Shown: positions 13,440-25,248, counted from the first letter of the stretch. The stretch is 64,000 bases of DNA from Enoplosus armatus (GCF_043641665.1 NC_092188.1:19303704-19367703), one strand, 5' to 3'. A program made the numbers and translations. The notes: generated from the sequence alone by a model not told the origin.

Positions 13440-13990
13440 GATGTGCAGATCAGTGGCAGGGTGGTGTCGTGGTTGCAGAAACAGTCCATTAACCACACCC
13501 AGCTGATATTCGGTTAATATATGACGTGGAAACAGCCCAATGTCCCGAGCAATTCCGTCCATACAAACGCCAACATTCAGTGCCAACACAGGAAGTAGTG
13601 TGCTATACTTAGCAAGGCGGGAAGTAAAGGTGTGAAGGTCGGGGGTGGTGGATAAGCATGTAGCGCATCATACTTTCATTCAGGAGGCCAAGGTTCACGT
13701 TTTTATTATCTATAACCATGATCTCTCCCTAAGCTTAACCATACTGTAGTTGCCACCACCAGATATTGTAGAAAGTAAGAACTTGTTGCAATAGACACTA
13801 AACAAAAACATTATTGAAAGTTTGGCCTTCCAATATTGATGTTGATGTCAGCAATACGGTTGTGTTGCATATAATGTAGCTCTAAATGAAAGCTGAGCTA
13901 ATGTCCGTAGCTGTCCACAGCAGCCACCTGCATTATTTCCTGAAATCACTATCAAAATATCTTTTCTCCATCAGTTCGAACACTACTTGA
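13440..13990 (+). repeat. Dispersed teleost repeat
   Basis: It contains a chain of words I recognise from repeated fish sequence: 'ccatacaaacgccaacattc', 'cacaggaagtagtgtgctat', 'gtggataagcatgtagcgca', 'caggaggccaaggttcacg' and 'ataaccatgatctctcccta'. The central part resembles a degraded tRNA-like promoter (box-B-like 'aggttcacg'). No second full copy is present in this window, so the boundaries are approximate. Confidence 0.5.
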
Positions 13991-13992
13991 CT

Positions 13993-14140
13993 TCTTGCTT
14001 TATCTAACAGTTGACAGTGACAAGCAATTAGAGAAAAGAGACACTAATGACATGTGACGAAGGTTTTCAGAGCCAGAGTCAAACCCACGGCACTGCAATT
14101 ACAAGAACATTAGTCAACTGAGCCACCAGGATGCCCCACC
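13993..14140 (-). mobile_element. tRNA-derived SINE, minus orientation
   Basis: The minus strand reads 'gcatcctggtggctcagttg' (box-A-like head) and then 'gtgggtttgactctggctc' (box-B-like, compare GGTTCGANTCC). A tail follows containing 'catgtcatta' and 'cttgtcactgtcaactgt' and ending in a TAAA-type terminus. This is the layout of common fish tRNA-derived SINEs. It is diverged and presumably inactive. Confidence 0.6.
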
Positions 14141-15440
14141 AGCTTTTCCATGATGCTTTAATATGAATGTTCCACAACAGCAGAGTGTATCATTTTTGTG
14201 CTGTGAGGTTTTACTGAACTTGAATGCTTCCCCCATGCCAACGTGTCCGTGAATAAAACACCGGATCCCTACAGTTTTTCTAGATAAGGGCATCCTCCAA
14301 ATGAGGCACCAAAGGGCCCTCCTGAGCTTCCAACCATCATCGGTATCTTTCTCCAAGCTTTTCTATCTGCCCTCTGCCCCTTCCTTCCATCCCCTCCCTT
14401 CTTCCCTACAGTCCCTCCACCCCTGCCCTGTGGCTGGGCTAAGAAGAGGCTGGAGCGTGGGGAGGTGGAGAATCGAGGGGAGGGGGAGGCGTGTACATGG
14501 AGGGGGGAGGGAGGGGGAGGCACCCAGATCATGCCGGGCGACTCCACAGGAGTGATAAGAGCGAATAAGCTGTCAGCGTGGGCGTCGGATGGGCCTTATT
14601 GTTCATATTTAGATGGAGGAACAATGGCGGGGTGTCAGGCGCCTATAGTTCATAATCTGCTGATGCTGACCAAGTGTCAGTGTGATCCATGAGCACCGAG
14701 GCTCCTGAATCCTTAAGCAATCCCCCGTAGGAATGTCATGGGGGAGAGTACAAATGGGACAGCATCTGCCGGACTATAGATAGATAGGTATAGCAGGAGG
14801 GGAGGGAGGGGAGGAGAGGGAAATGAAGGAGGGCGAGAAAAAAAAGAAAAGATCGAAAAAAAAGTAGAGAGAAGGAGGGTGAGACAAATCCAAAATAAAA
14901 GGCATGAAAGTGAATTCACCAAAAGAACGATGGAGCAAATTTTCCCTCCGAAATGAAAGCTGCTAATTGTGAGAAGTGTGGAGGAAATGGAGGAGAGCAC
15001 CTGTGAGGAGAGATGGATGGATGGGGGATTAAAACGAAGAGGCAGGAGGGAGAAGGAGTAGAGGAGGGGGGAGAGTTAATTGTGAGGAGGCCTTTAGCTG
15101 TGTGAGCTCCCACCTGCAGGTGAGACAGAGAGGAGAATGGGCGTCAGATTAGAAGGGGGCCCTGAGAGCTCCTTCCCCCACAATGAAGGCTTGATTCTGG
15201 GCAGGGAGATGCCCCCGAGGCGCCAGGCGCACCCCGGAGCCGTCACAGCCTATCAGTCGCTTTTCCATACTCGTGTTGATCGAAATGCAACCGCGCTGCC
15301 CTCGCACCGCCTCAGCTGTGACAGATGACAATTAATGGTGATTCTTTGATGGAGATTTTGAACAGATCGTATCAAGCTTGAGCGTGTGTGTGTTTGTGTT
15401 TAGTGACAGCACTTTGAAGAATTGTAAAAGAGTCACGCAA
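14141..15440. other. Intergenic: purine-rich and regulatory-looking sequence
   Basis: This holds a G-rich tract (14455-14520), a balanced repeat-poor segment (about 14545-14700) and a long purine-rich stretch on the plus strand (about 14780-15085). The frames here are low-complexity (Ser/Pro/Leu or Arg/Gly/Glu) and have no gene character. Confidence 0.5.
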
Positions 15441-15442
15441 AG

Positions 15443-15445
<3 letters not shown>

Positions 15446-15477
<32 letters not shown>
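15446..15477. repeat. (CA)n microsatellite
   Basis: A dinucleotide run directly visible, continuing into CACACG and AAGCTC words. Confidence 0.9.
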
Positions 15478-15486
<9 letters not shown>

Positions 15487-16029
15487 AAGCTCAAGCTCAA
15501 GTCATGTGTTTTGCTGGCGTTCTTAAATGTGTCACAATGAAAATGCCCCCCCAGGCATTCTTCATTTACTGTCACAACTATTAGACATGGAAGGGGAGAA
15601 AAATAAGAGATGGTATCAGTAACGCATGAGCTATAGTAATTAGCCTCCTGATGCAAGTATGTGTACGTGTTTGCGTGTGTTTGTGTGTTTGTGTGAGAGA
15701 GGGAGATGCTGTGTTAATGCACATATACCAGAATATTCCTACATCTGCTCAGGGATCTCATCAACAAGAGCTGTGTAAACTGGAATCACTGTTTTTAGGG
15801 CTGATTTGCAGATCCTCTAAATTATATATCATCTCCACTGACTCATAGTCGTACTATAAGCTATGCTAATGCCTCCATTAGTTTATGAGCTGACATGAGA
15901 TGTAATGGGAGCCTTGGCATGCCATGGTGATTCCTGCCAAGGCCCCAGATCTTCACTTTCTCTCCTGACTTGTTCCCTGTGCCGCCACCTTAGCGTCTCC
16001 TCTCGCCTCCCCTGAGCTGATGTGTGATA

Positions 16030-16062
16030 TGTGTGTGTGTGTGTGTGTGTGTTTGTGTGTGT
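16030..16062. repeat. (GT)n microsatellite
   Basis: An imperfect GT run with one TTT interruption, directly visible. Confidence 0.9.
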
Positions 16063-16474
16063 AATTCTTTAACCCGGTTTTAACGTGTCAAGAAGCTATG
16101 GGGTTTTGTTAATACTTACCGTCATTAGTGGCTTGTTATCGCAGGAGCCACATGCAATTTCGCTGTCTTTATATTTTTTAGTGGCTATGAATAATAATTG
16201 CGTACAAATGTATACTGATTTTTTTAAGACCTGTATTTTGTGTTGAATGTAGCATGCTAGTATTAGCAGCGTACCATTAGTACTAGTGGTTTGTTTGAAT
16301 TTTATTTTTGGTAAAGTATAATCTCAGGCATATAAGATTTTGATTGAAGTTTCTTACTATACAAGTTTAGAAGAAATCTGAATTATAATTACTAGCATAA
16401 ACAAATAAAGTTTTGTCCCTAAAGGCTGATATTTTTGACAAAAATGCTTTTTAATTAATTAAATTAATTAAATT

Positions 16475-16573
16475 CACTTCCTGCTAAACTTTGACATTAA
16501 AAGCCTAAAGAGGAGGATTATGCCCTTGGAGCCGCTAGAGGGCTTTTAATGTGAAACATCTGTGGAGGAAGTG
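16475..16573. repeat. Inverted repeat with 31-33 bp arms
   Basis: The left arm (16475-16505) starts CACTTCCT and ends TTTGACATTAAAAGCC. The right arm (16541-16573) is its near reverse complement (GGCTTTTAATGTGAAA ... AGGAAGTG). The 35-base centre contains 'gagccgctagag', and the element lies beside a TTAATTAA-rich run. It could be a small non-autonomous transposon or a conserved hairpin. Confidence 0.7.
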
Positions 16574-18367
16574 ATTGGCTTCAAAGACGGTAACCTAATA
16601 CCGAGCAAAAAACACAAAAATAGAATTAACTGCAACCACAAATTTACAGTAAGCGAGAGAATAAACAATTAATAATTGAATAAATAATTATTTAAAATTG
16701 CAAACTGCACAGTTCGATTATTTTGTCGCTTTCAGCTTTGTTTGCGACAACCTAGATTCAGATTCAACCTTGTCGCATGTGACCCACTCCCTCATCTCTC
16801 ATATGACTTTCTGTTACTGGACAAAACAAAAATAACATCAAAGTAACGTCTACAAAAAAAACGTTGGGTACAGAAAGTGGAATAGTGACCCCAGACACCG
16901 CCTCCACATCCATAAAGCATGACAGGTTGCCATGATCCAGCCCCTGGTCTCACCGGATCTCGTTACCCAGCATGCCACAGGCTCTTCCGCTCCGTTCCCC
17001 TTGCACTGTGCTGGCCCAGGTCCGGGGTCTGTTCAGCGTCAAGCGTTCCCGTGCTGACGTCCAACACAAACATGCAGCAGTCAGAGTCCGCTTCAGTGGG
17101 TGACACTGCAGAGGCTTTCCCCTCTGTGTTAAATGCCACTGACATCACTGAGAGCTTAGCCAGTCCTTCACCACGCTCCCTGAGGCTGGGACCCGCCCTC
17201 AGTAATCAGGGGGTAGATCCCATAACACAGACATGTGCACGTGTGCACCCTCGCGTACACAGGAAAATGAACTGGCACTCATTCATTTGATTGAGTCAGG
17301 ACAACACAGTGACAGGAGGCATACATGTGTGCAATCACGCACACAAGACTAAGGGTTTAGTCACACCGGCAAGATTTCAATGCAATTGGTGCAATCTGTG
17401 GGCTTGCTCACTTAGAACTTAGACTTGCAGATTTGCAATGTTGACAATTGAAAACTTGACAATTCTGGCCTTTGAGGGAACGGAGAGAAGCTGGAAAGTC
17501 CAAGATGGAGAAAGCCATCATCATAGTTTCTCTTCGTCTTTTTTCGTGAGCTGTAAACCATTGTTACTGACACACTCACCCGTATGGAAGTTCACCGGCA
17601 AGGAAACTTTGGAGCACAATGCAAAATGAAGGCAGGAGCATTTATACTTTTACAGGCAACACTCGCATGCAGACACGCGCAAGCTGATATACAGCGAATA
17701 TCAGCGTAACCTCACTTAAACTGTGCTGCAGTTATCCCAGACGAAATTAATAAAACAAGAACACCTACTCAGTGTGCACAAAAGCAGTCATTGTATCCTG
17801 AGGATTCAATACTGTGCCCCAAGTTAGAATAGAAAACAAGAGGCCATGGCTCATCTCTGACACATAATACCATCTTGCATGGCATGATCAAAGGAGTGTG
17901 CCCTATAAAAGCAAGGGAACAAAAGAGCAACTCTGTGATACCTAATGTACTCTACTGTATTCCAGGTTGCATGAAAGAAACTGGGATGGTGACATTATGT
18001 ACATCAGTGATCAGATTGTTATTTAACTTGTTATAATTCATGAGGCCTAAAAACCTTTGCATGTAATCATGAGCAGCCAAATATATATTCCCCACATGGT
18101 CACCAGTAAATTGTGATATGTGTTTCTTTACGAGACCTGTGCTGACTGCCTTCTACCAAACATGTGCATGCAGAGGGTCCCTTGGGTGTTTAATGGCAAC
18201 ACATCTGAAATGTTACCCCACTTGACAGAGGAGCCTCTTGCCTCAGCAGAGGTGTGGCAGCTGCCTGTAGTGGTGGCCTCAGACATCACTGCAGGCGTGT
18301 GTGTGTGTGTGTGTGTTTGCGGGGGGTGGGCCCTGGAGAGCACCTAGTGGAAAAACAGTGAGCACAG

Positions 18368-18422
18368 CAGCTACAGTGCAGCTACAGTGCAGCTATAGTG
18401 CAACTACAGTACAGCCACAGTC
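18368..18422. repeat. 11-bp tandem repeat, five copies
   Basis: Five consecutive variants of CAGCTACAGTG (CAGCTACAGTG twice, CAGCTATAGTG, CAACTACAGTA, CAGCCACAGTC) occur end to end. Confidence 0.9.
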
Positions 18423-20190
18423 CTGTACGTGGCAGTCTGGGAGTTAGCTAACTGCCTCAGGGTCGACTTAAGGGCTCCGACTGCAGGCCAGCCCGTCGTT
18501 TGCATCAGACTACATTTCTTTCTCTCGTAGTCAGGTCACAACCGGCCAGGAGTACCGGCCGGCATTTGGGGACCCAACAATATTTGCATCAGACCACAAA
18601 TCCCTGGCTCCAAACTCACAATGTTTTCTTCTTTCTGTGGTAGCAGTCATCACAGTTTGCTGACTCCCCAGAGGAAGCACATTACAACAACAAGTTGGTG
18701 AGAAGATAAATACTGCGAGGACATTTTCATTACTCTTTGTGAGGTCCCACGTTACTCAGCTTTCATGGTTTTGTGTTTTTCAAATCTAGTATGGCTCAGA
18801 GACTCAATGGATGAATTTTTAAAGTTCAGGTCCTGATCTCATACAAGACAGAATTTCTTTAAGACATGACTTGTCTTTGTTTTTGGATCTTTTGTTTTTA
18901 TGGATGTCTGAATCAGTCAGTCAATATGAAATCAATCAGTTTCCTCTTTTCTTAATTCATCAAAAGATTTGCCTAAGAAAAACCTGTATGTCAGGTGTTT
19001 AGAATAACATAGCGTTCATGAATCAGTCTGGTTATAATTAGATAGCAAAATGGCCATATATTTACATGAATATGTTGCAGTTTACTACAAACAGGTGAAC
19101 CTGCAGCAGAATAACTGATTGAGAAGTTAAGACGAGCACGGACTCTCCCCTGCAGTTGAATAATCCCGAACCAACACATCAACATTTTGACTAAATGATG
19201 TTCCCCTCCTCTTCACACAACTCTCTTGCCAATTTAAAGGGAGAGCAGCTCGCGTCAATTATGGATGTGCACTATTGAAATGTTCGTGTGATAGAGGGTA
19301 ATAGTAGAGAACATGTTTTATTACTTAATTGAGTGGAGTTCCAGCAGGCCTTGTAAATGAGGAGTGACAGTAGGCGTTATCGCAGAGCGCCCTGGGTAAT
19401 TATGTTCAGCTAAGTCTGGCTCAGAGGAGGTGAGACTCTCGCAGTGGTTATAAACAGCAGAGTTCGGTGAACACACACTCGCAAGGAAGCTGTTTAATTC
19501 CGAGGCAAAGAGCTCAGTATGTGTGCAACAGGAAGAATGTCATTTAGTGCACCGAATGTTTATCAATTTAGACTTCTTCCAAGTGAAGGCTGACACTTTG
19601 CTCAAACAGGTTTTGCGCCCCACAATTAGCACTTGTAACGACTTTGCAATCAAAAACAAAAACAAGCGCGTTTGAAGCGCTCAGTCCCGGTGAGAGGTGT
19701 AATCATGTTCGGGGCAATTACACAGGTTTGTTGTTCTCTACAGCCATGTTATGTACCTGTGGGATGCTGATTGACTCAACAATCTAATTAGGTTTCGTTA
19801 TGTAGGCTCCGCAACATGTTACAATTGGCAGCGAGACCCCGTATGGTACACAGGGCAACAAGGTCATATTCTTTAAGCAGCACGCACGAGTGGCCACCCT
19901 CAACATCATTGTGTCTTGTTGTTTTCTAACCTGAGACCTTTAAGTAAGCTTATGAAAAAGACTAAAGATTGGCTCACATTTGGGTGACGCTGCTGCTACA
20001 TCACTCTTACGGTAAATTACCTTTGTTTACATACAGCGTAATTAAAGGAATAATGCCTTCTTATGTACGAAACTTACTAAAATAACACTGTTGTTCCTTC
20101 TAAGACAGTTCATATAAACAATAACATTTGCAGTCAGATAACATTTACAAAGAAAAAAAAAGAAAAAAGATAATAAAAATAATACTAACA

Positions 20191-20440
20191 GGGCTGCAAC
20201 TAACAATTATTTTCTTGATTAGTTGATTAATTGTGGTTTGAAAATGGTGAATTTGTCACCTTGGGCTTTGTTTGTTTCATAGAGCCAACAGTCCAAAACC
20301 CTAAGATACTCAATTTATTATTAAAACATCAAATCACCACATTTGAGAAGCTGAAACTAACACATTTTTGGCATTTTAGTCAGAAAAATGACTGAAATAA
20401 TTTATCAGTTGCAGATTCTCTGTTGACCGACAAAAAAATA
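20191..20440 (+). repeat. Dispersed teleost repeat ('gggctgcaactaac' family)
   Basis: It starts with GGGCTGCAACTAACAATTAT followed by TTGATTAGTTGATTAATTG-type sequence. It continues through words such as 'gaaaatggtgaa', 'acagtccaaaaccc' and 'tttgagaagctg' to a tail near 'aatgactgaa'. This is a well-known, very abundant fish repeat; the copy is diverged and probably truncated at its 3' end. Confidence 0.75.
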
Positions 20441-22442
20441 AGAAAGAAGTAGTGAAAAAAAAGCAAAAATCTAAAAACACCACAACTGTGACCACTTGCC
20501 GTCATAGAAGAAACATCATGTAAGATTATCACATAAGTGATCATTTCAAAAGACAGTCAAAAAAAAAAACGTAATGATCCCAGTAAAGTTTCACATCATC
20601 TGCACGGCCGTGTTGAAAATTGCCCGTCCGTGAGGTGAAATATTTGACGAATAAGAAAGATAAAGACCTGGAAGATGAACAGTGCATGATGGAGAATCAC
20701 AGATGTTATGGGGAGGGGAAGTCGCCGGACGCGTGACACGTTATCTATGAAAATGGATAAAGCGAGGGGGAACAGAGGATCAACACAGTGAGGGCAAAGT
20801 CTCCATAGACTAATTATTCCTGTGACAAAGTGGAAACTGTGCCACCATTGTCCCCGCTCCACCCAATCACACATGTAGCGCTAAACTGAAAAAGAAACTC
20901 TTTCTTCTCTGTTACATTTTTTTCTATATAACTCCAGGTGAAAGCGAAGGAGAGGCTCTGATTAAGGCGGCGTATAGTAAAGAGAAACTACGGTGTCGCC
21001 CACCTTTGGGGCCCTCCTTAAGTGGCCTTAAATAAGATAATAAGGGCATGGGCAGAAAAGAGAGGACTTTGTCTGCTGGCATTAGTGCGATGGCCGTGTT
21101 AGCGGTGATATCTTTGAGGGGGGATAGTGTGCCAGTAATGAGACAGGGTTGCCTTCCCTTGCCGGCCTAATTAATCCTACATTTTCATAGCGTATAATCA
21201 CTGCCCACAGTGCAGCCTTCTACTGGCCAGAGAAGAGAGATGTCGGAGCAGTCTCTATCTGTTGCCCTATCTTTCTCTCCCCTTGCTCTATCTTTCCCTC
21301 TCCTCCTTCCTTCCCCAGCGCAATTTATTACACTGGTATCCAGAGTGAAGTGAAACCTCCCAGTATGGACCTATCTGTCATCTCTACATTATCAGGAAAA
21401 CACACTGCCTACCATATTGTGCTACAAGGGACTCCGGCAAATTACTATTTTTATGGGACATGATAAAGGAAATGCTGCCTTATGTTCAAATATTTTACTG
21501 TCTTAGAAGAAATGGGAAGGATTGAGTGTTTTGCTGTTTGTCTGAGTGTGTGTATTTTGTTCCTTGTGTGTGTGTGTTTATGTGGTGGCCAGCAATGTTA
21601 CAGCTGATGGATAATGCAATGGTTGGTTACGGTCTCATAAAAACATGCTTCCAAAGGATTAAAATGCAATAAAGTTTTTACATGTAATAACTCCATCATA
21701 CTGATATAATAATAATTGGAAAATAATCACCTCAAAATATTACTCTAATTGTGTTTTACAAGAGTAGGAAAAAAACATTCTGAAATGTTCTTCTTTTGTT
21801 TTTTTTTTAAACAAATTTAGGCGGCCTTTTAATATAATATGGCCACGTTATTTTCACTGTCTGGCCTCAAAGATTTCATTGTAATTCCATACAGAACAGA
21901 AAAACTATATCTATATTATATATATATACAATGACACTAGATCAATTGTGATCATGTGGGAGCTCAAAAGCTGTCTTTAAGACACTTAAAGCATCTGTGT
22001 ATGTGAACTCCTCAAAGACAGGGATTGTTTTTATTTCTGCAAGAGCCCCTGGACTGGAAATGCATTGAGGACCGCAGTGTCTCACTGCTCAGCGGCATTG
22101 AAGCCATGTTGCAGAACGATCCCTGAGATGATAAAGAGAGGAAAGTGAAAAGTCACATCCTGTCACATCTCATGATCTCCCGGCTGAAATGTGAGGCCTG
22201 CAGGGCCTTGAGGGTGACATCCTCCATATACCAACACACCACAACGCAGTGAACGAAGGAGGTGGAGAAACGGAGGGGGTGGATAGTATAGAGGGGAGAG
22301 AGACAGAGAGAGAGGAGAGGGGTGGAGCATATATGGAGGAAAACAGAGTGGACGATTTAATGGTAAATAAGCCTGTGTAGAAGCAGCAGATCTTGTCCCT
22401 CCCTATCTCTCTGAAATCCCACTTTCCTCTCTCTCTGCCTCC

Positions 22443-22445
<3 letters not shown>
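20441..22445. other. Intergenic: no gene seen, with a regulatory-looking segment
   Basis: The sequence is A+T-rich except for a balanced, repeat-free segment at about 20930-21240. GT words occur near 21545-21575 and TATA runs near 21915-21930. No exon was recognised. The 139-codon minus-strand frame at 22170-22589 is driven by the CT repeat. Confidence 0.5.

Positions 22446-22515
<70 letters not shown>
22446..22515. repeat. (CT)n microsatellite, one interruption
   Basis: A CT run of about 70 bases with a single TTT interruption. Confidence 0.95.
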
Positions 22516-22518
<3 letters not shown>

Positions 22519-22811
22519 CGCTGTCGGTGTGAGACAGATACCCCAACCTCAAAGTGACAGGCCCTCAAACGACTTGGCGAGGAAACCAAGCATTAATTAA
22601 GTCATTGCCGGACTGTAATTTCCTTGAGAAGTGAAAAAATGCACGAGAAAAGGTTACTGAGACCTTTTCTGTGTCAAAATTACCATTCGTCATGAATATT
22701 AATGCACCTAATGAAGACAACCTTTGCTTCATCAAGAATGTTCTGGAGCAGGGTGCCACACTGATAGACTCTCCCTGGCTGTTTTTCTCCTTCAGTCAGG
22801 AGGGGAAAGTG

Positions 22812-22812
<1 letters not shown>

Positions 22813-22862
<50 letters not shown>
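22813..22862. repeat. (CA)25 microsatellite
   Basis: A perfect CA run of 50 bases. Confidence 0.97.
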
Positions 22863-22867
<5 letters not shown>

Positions 22868-23394
22868 ATGCACATACACAAACTGAGGTTTACCCATCTG
22901 AGTCCCCCGCATGCATCTTTTTCTTTATGTGGAGCAACACATCCTTTTAAATGCAAGGTGCCATGTTTTACCAAACATGCTATATAGGAAAGAAAGCAGT
23001 GCAGATCCTAAAGCAGTACTGTCATGTGTTATACAGTGATAGCACTGTGATAGTACTGTGATAGGGATCTATGATAAAATTCTAACCTAAAAGCAAAGCA
23101 TTTAAGGAAAATGTGTTTTATTATGGTATTATTATTTAATGTTTTATTACTTTATAATGATTTTATAACATCCAGTATGTGTTTTGGTTATTTTGTTTGT
23201 CTGTTGCGTTTACAAAAATGGTTGAGTCTATACATTAAAATAGAGTTTTCTTGAGGACAAGTTCACAGTTATTGTAGGACCCATTTCTTTAGAAGAAAGT
23301 AGTTGATGATGATGTTATCTAATAAAGATACTGTCCAGTTGCATGATGGGAATTGTAGAGTATTGTAGAGTCCAGCATCTTTTGAGCTTGACCT

Positions 23395-23680
23395 ATGCTA
23401 GGGATTAAAAGTCAGGAAAACTCAGCCTCCGCTGCTATGATTTGGACACTTGTGAGTACCCCAACTTTATGGAAGTGCAATACTAAATTGCTGGAGCACC
23501 TTTATGCTGCTGTGCTGTGAGCACCATTCACCTCTATGTATTGGGATGGCAGCAGATATCTCATAGACAGATATCTCAAAATCTCTCCAGTAAGACCAAA
23601 TCTATCTGCATGGATCGATACCACGAGGGCTAATGGACAAAATCTTTTTTTGTCATTAAAGTGAACTGACCCTTTATTTT
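23395..23680 (+). repeat. Dispersed teleost repeat ending 'agtgaactgacccttta'
   Basis: Recognisable words are 'gcaccattcacctctatgta', 'atatctcatagacagatatc', 'ccaaatctatctgcatggat' and the end 'aaagtgaactgaccctttat'. This pattern is common in fish genomes. The left end is approximate. Confidence 0.6.
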
Positions 23681-23717
23681 TTTAGGATAACAGTTGCGTT
23701 CCAACTGTTATCCTAAA
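23681..23717. repeat. Perfect 16-bp inverted repeat, 5-base loop
   Basis: TTTAGGATAACAGTTG (23681-23696) is followed by CGTTC and then CAACTGTTATCCTAAA (23702-23717), an exact reverse complement. It sits directly at the end of the dispersed repeat that precedes it. Confidence 0.95.
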
Positions 23718-23929
23718 CGAGAGACAGCTCTGGTCGAGGTGAAATAAGGTGTTGAATTCTTCCATGCTATCTGTCATTTCAACAGTGGCCTGTACTCTTT
23801 ATACTTACACAGAGACTATTAAAGTCTAAAGTAGTAGCTTGTGCTGTTCTTTCTTTTTGTTTGTTTGTTTTTAGCCAAGGTAGCAGCTTGGCTCTATGGG
23901 TGGCAATGTTGTTTGGTTTGTAGGTCAAC

Positions 23930-24440
23930 CTCTTTGGTCTAAACTGAAATATCTCAACTAGGTGGATTGCCATGACATTTTTAACCTTGTTGTTACGGTA
24001 TAATTAAAGAGAAAAAGGGGAGAAGAGTTGATATTACAGCCTGCATACCTTATTCACCAAAGTATTGGGTGGATTGTCATAACATTTGATACAGACACTC
24101 ATGTACCCCTCAGGATGAATTGTAATAACGTTAGTGATCCCCTTTCCATGTAGTGCCACCATCATGTCAACATTTTAATTTGTCCAATACTTTGTTTATG
24201 ACCAAAAACTGATGATTCCCATCATCCTCAGCTGTATTTTGTGTTTAGTGCTAATTAGCAAATGCATTAGCTTGCTAACACTAAGATGGTGATTATGGTA
24301 AACATCATCAGTAAACATTGTAATTTTGAGCTCGTTAGCATGCTGAAGTTAGCATGCTGAAGTTAGCATTTAGCTCAAAGCTTTCACTTATGCTGTACAG
24401 CTTCACAGAGCTGCTAACTTGGCTGTAAACTCTTCTTGTC
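23930..24440 (+). repeat. Dispersed teleost repeat, copy 2
   Basis: Homologous to 11188-11640 but in the opposite orientation. It carries two 'tggattg(c/t)cat(g/a)aca' modules at the left, 'gtgccaccatcatg', 'gctaattagcaaatgc', a duplicated 15-base unit (TTAGCATGCTGAAG twice near 24335-24365) and the shared end 'ggctgtaaactctt'. The duplication and the extra left module make this copy longer. Confidence 0.75.
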
Positions 24441-24848
24441 TCTCTCTTTGGTGCTCTTCTTTTTATTCCAAGCTAACCAGAAATGAAATAAATGACATCA
24501 ATTCTACAATTGAAAATCTACAAGACACTGAGTTTATGAGGAGAGAAATATAAAAGCTTTTATACACTGGTTACTGGTATCTTTATACTGGGAACATGGA
24601 GTAAAGGAGATGTTTTAATATGAAACTGTCAAAGATTGCAACTGTAAAGATATATCTGATTCTGGCTTCACCTGAAATAACCAGGCAGGAAACAATGAAA
24701 TTATCCTTTTAAGTGCCATTCCTACATATACACATGCTGTAATCGCCACCACTCAGCCGCCATCTTTGCCCTCCTTACTCCTCAACGTCTCTCTCTCCCC
24801 TTGACACATACCTCTCATTAATTCAGGCCTGTCACATTGACACACACA

Positions 24849-24851
<3 letters not shown>

Positions 24852-24916
<65 letters not shown>
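24852..24916. repeat. (CA)n microsatellite
   Basis: A perfect AC/CA run of 65 bases. Confidence 0.97.
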
Positions 24917-24917
<1 letters not shown>

Positions 24918-25248
24918 TTATGGTATCTTGGCAGAGGGTGACATCTCAGTGTTGAGTGACAGCAGCTCTGTCTGTCTGCTACAGGAAGATCTTCTGCTGC
25001 CAACAGTTTTGTAAAGTAACCCTCGACTGTCACTGCGAGAGAGGGAAGGGTCATCTATTCATATGTCTGCCTCTTCAAACTGTAAATAGCTTTCGGTGAT
25101 GTCTTCCCTCATCCATTATTAACTGCTTTTGAATTAATGACACTCTTTTATTTTGCGCACGTAACTCTGGTGTGGTTGTTTGGCATTGACTTCCAGTAGC
25201 ACTCCCACCTCATCCCCCGATTAGGATGATTTCAAAATGTATGTTTAA

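Larger units (their letters stand above)
15478..20190. other. Intergenic: no gene seen
   Basis: This contains a GT tract (16030-16062), an inverted repeat (16475-16573), an 11-bp tandem repeat (18368-18422), a GT run near 18297-18317, and repeat-poor segments around 19190-19900. The 123-codon frame at 16919-17290 has no recognisable domain or exon signals. Confidence 0.5.

Noticed and set aside
16919..17290. 123-codon plus-strand frame
   Set aside because: Low-complexity Ser/Pro/Leu composition with no family resemblance or exon signals.
22170..22589. 139-codon minus-strand frame with Arg-Glu run
   Set aside because: Most of its complexity comes from the CT/GA microsatellite; no domain, and no splice or promoter signals.
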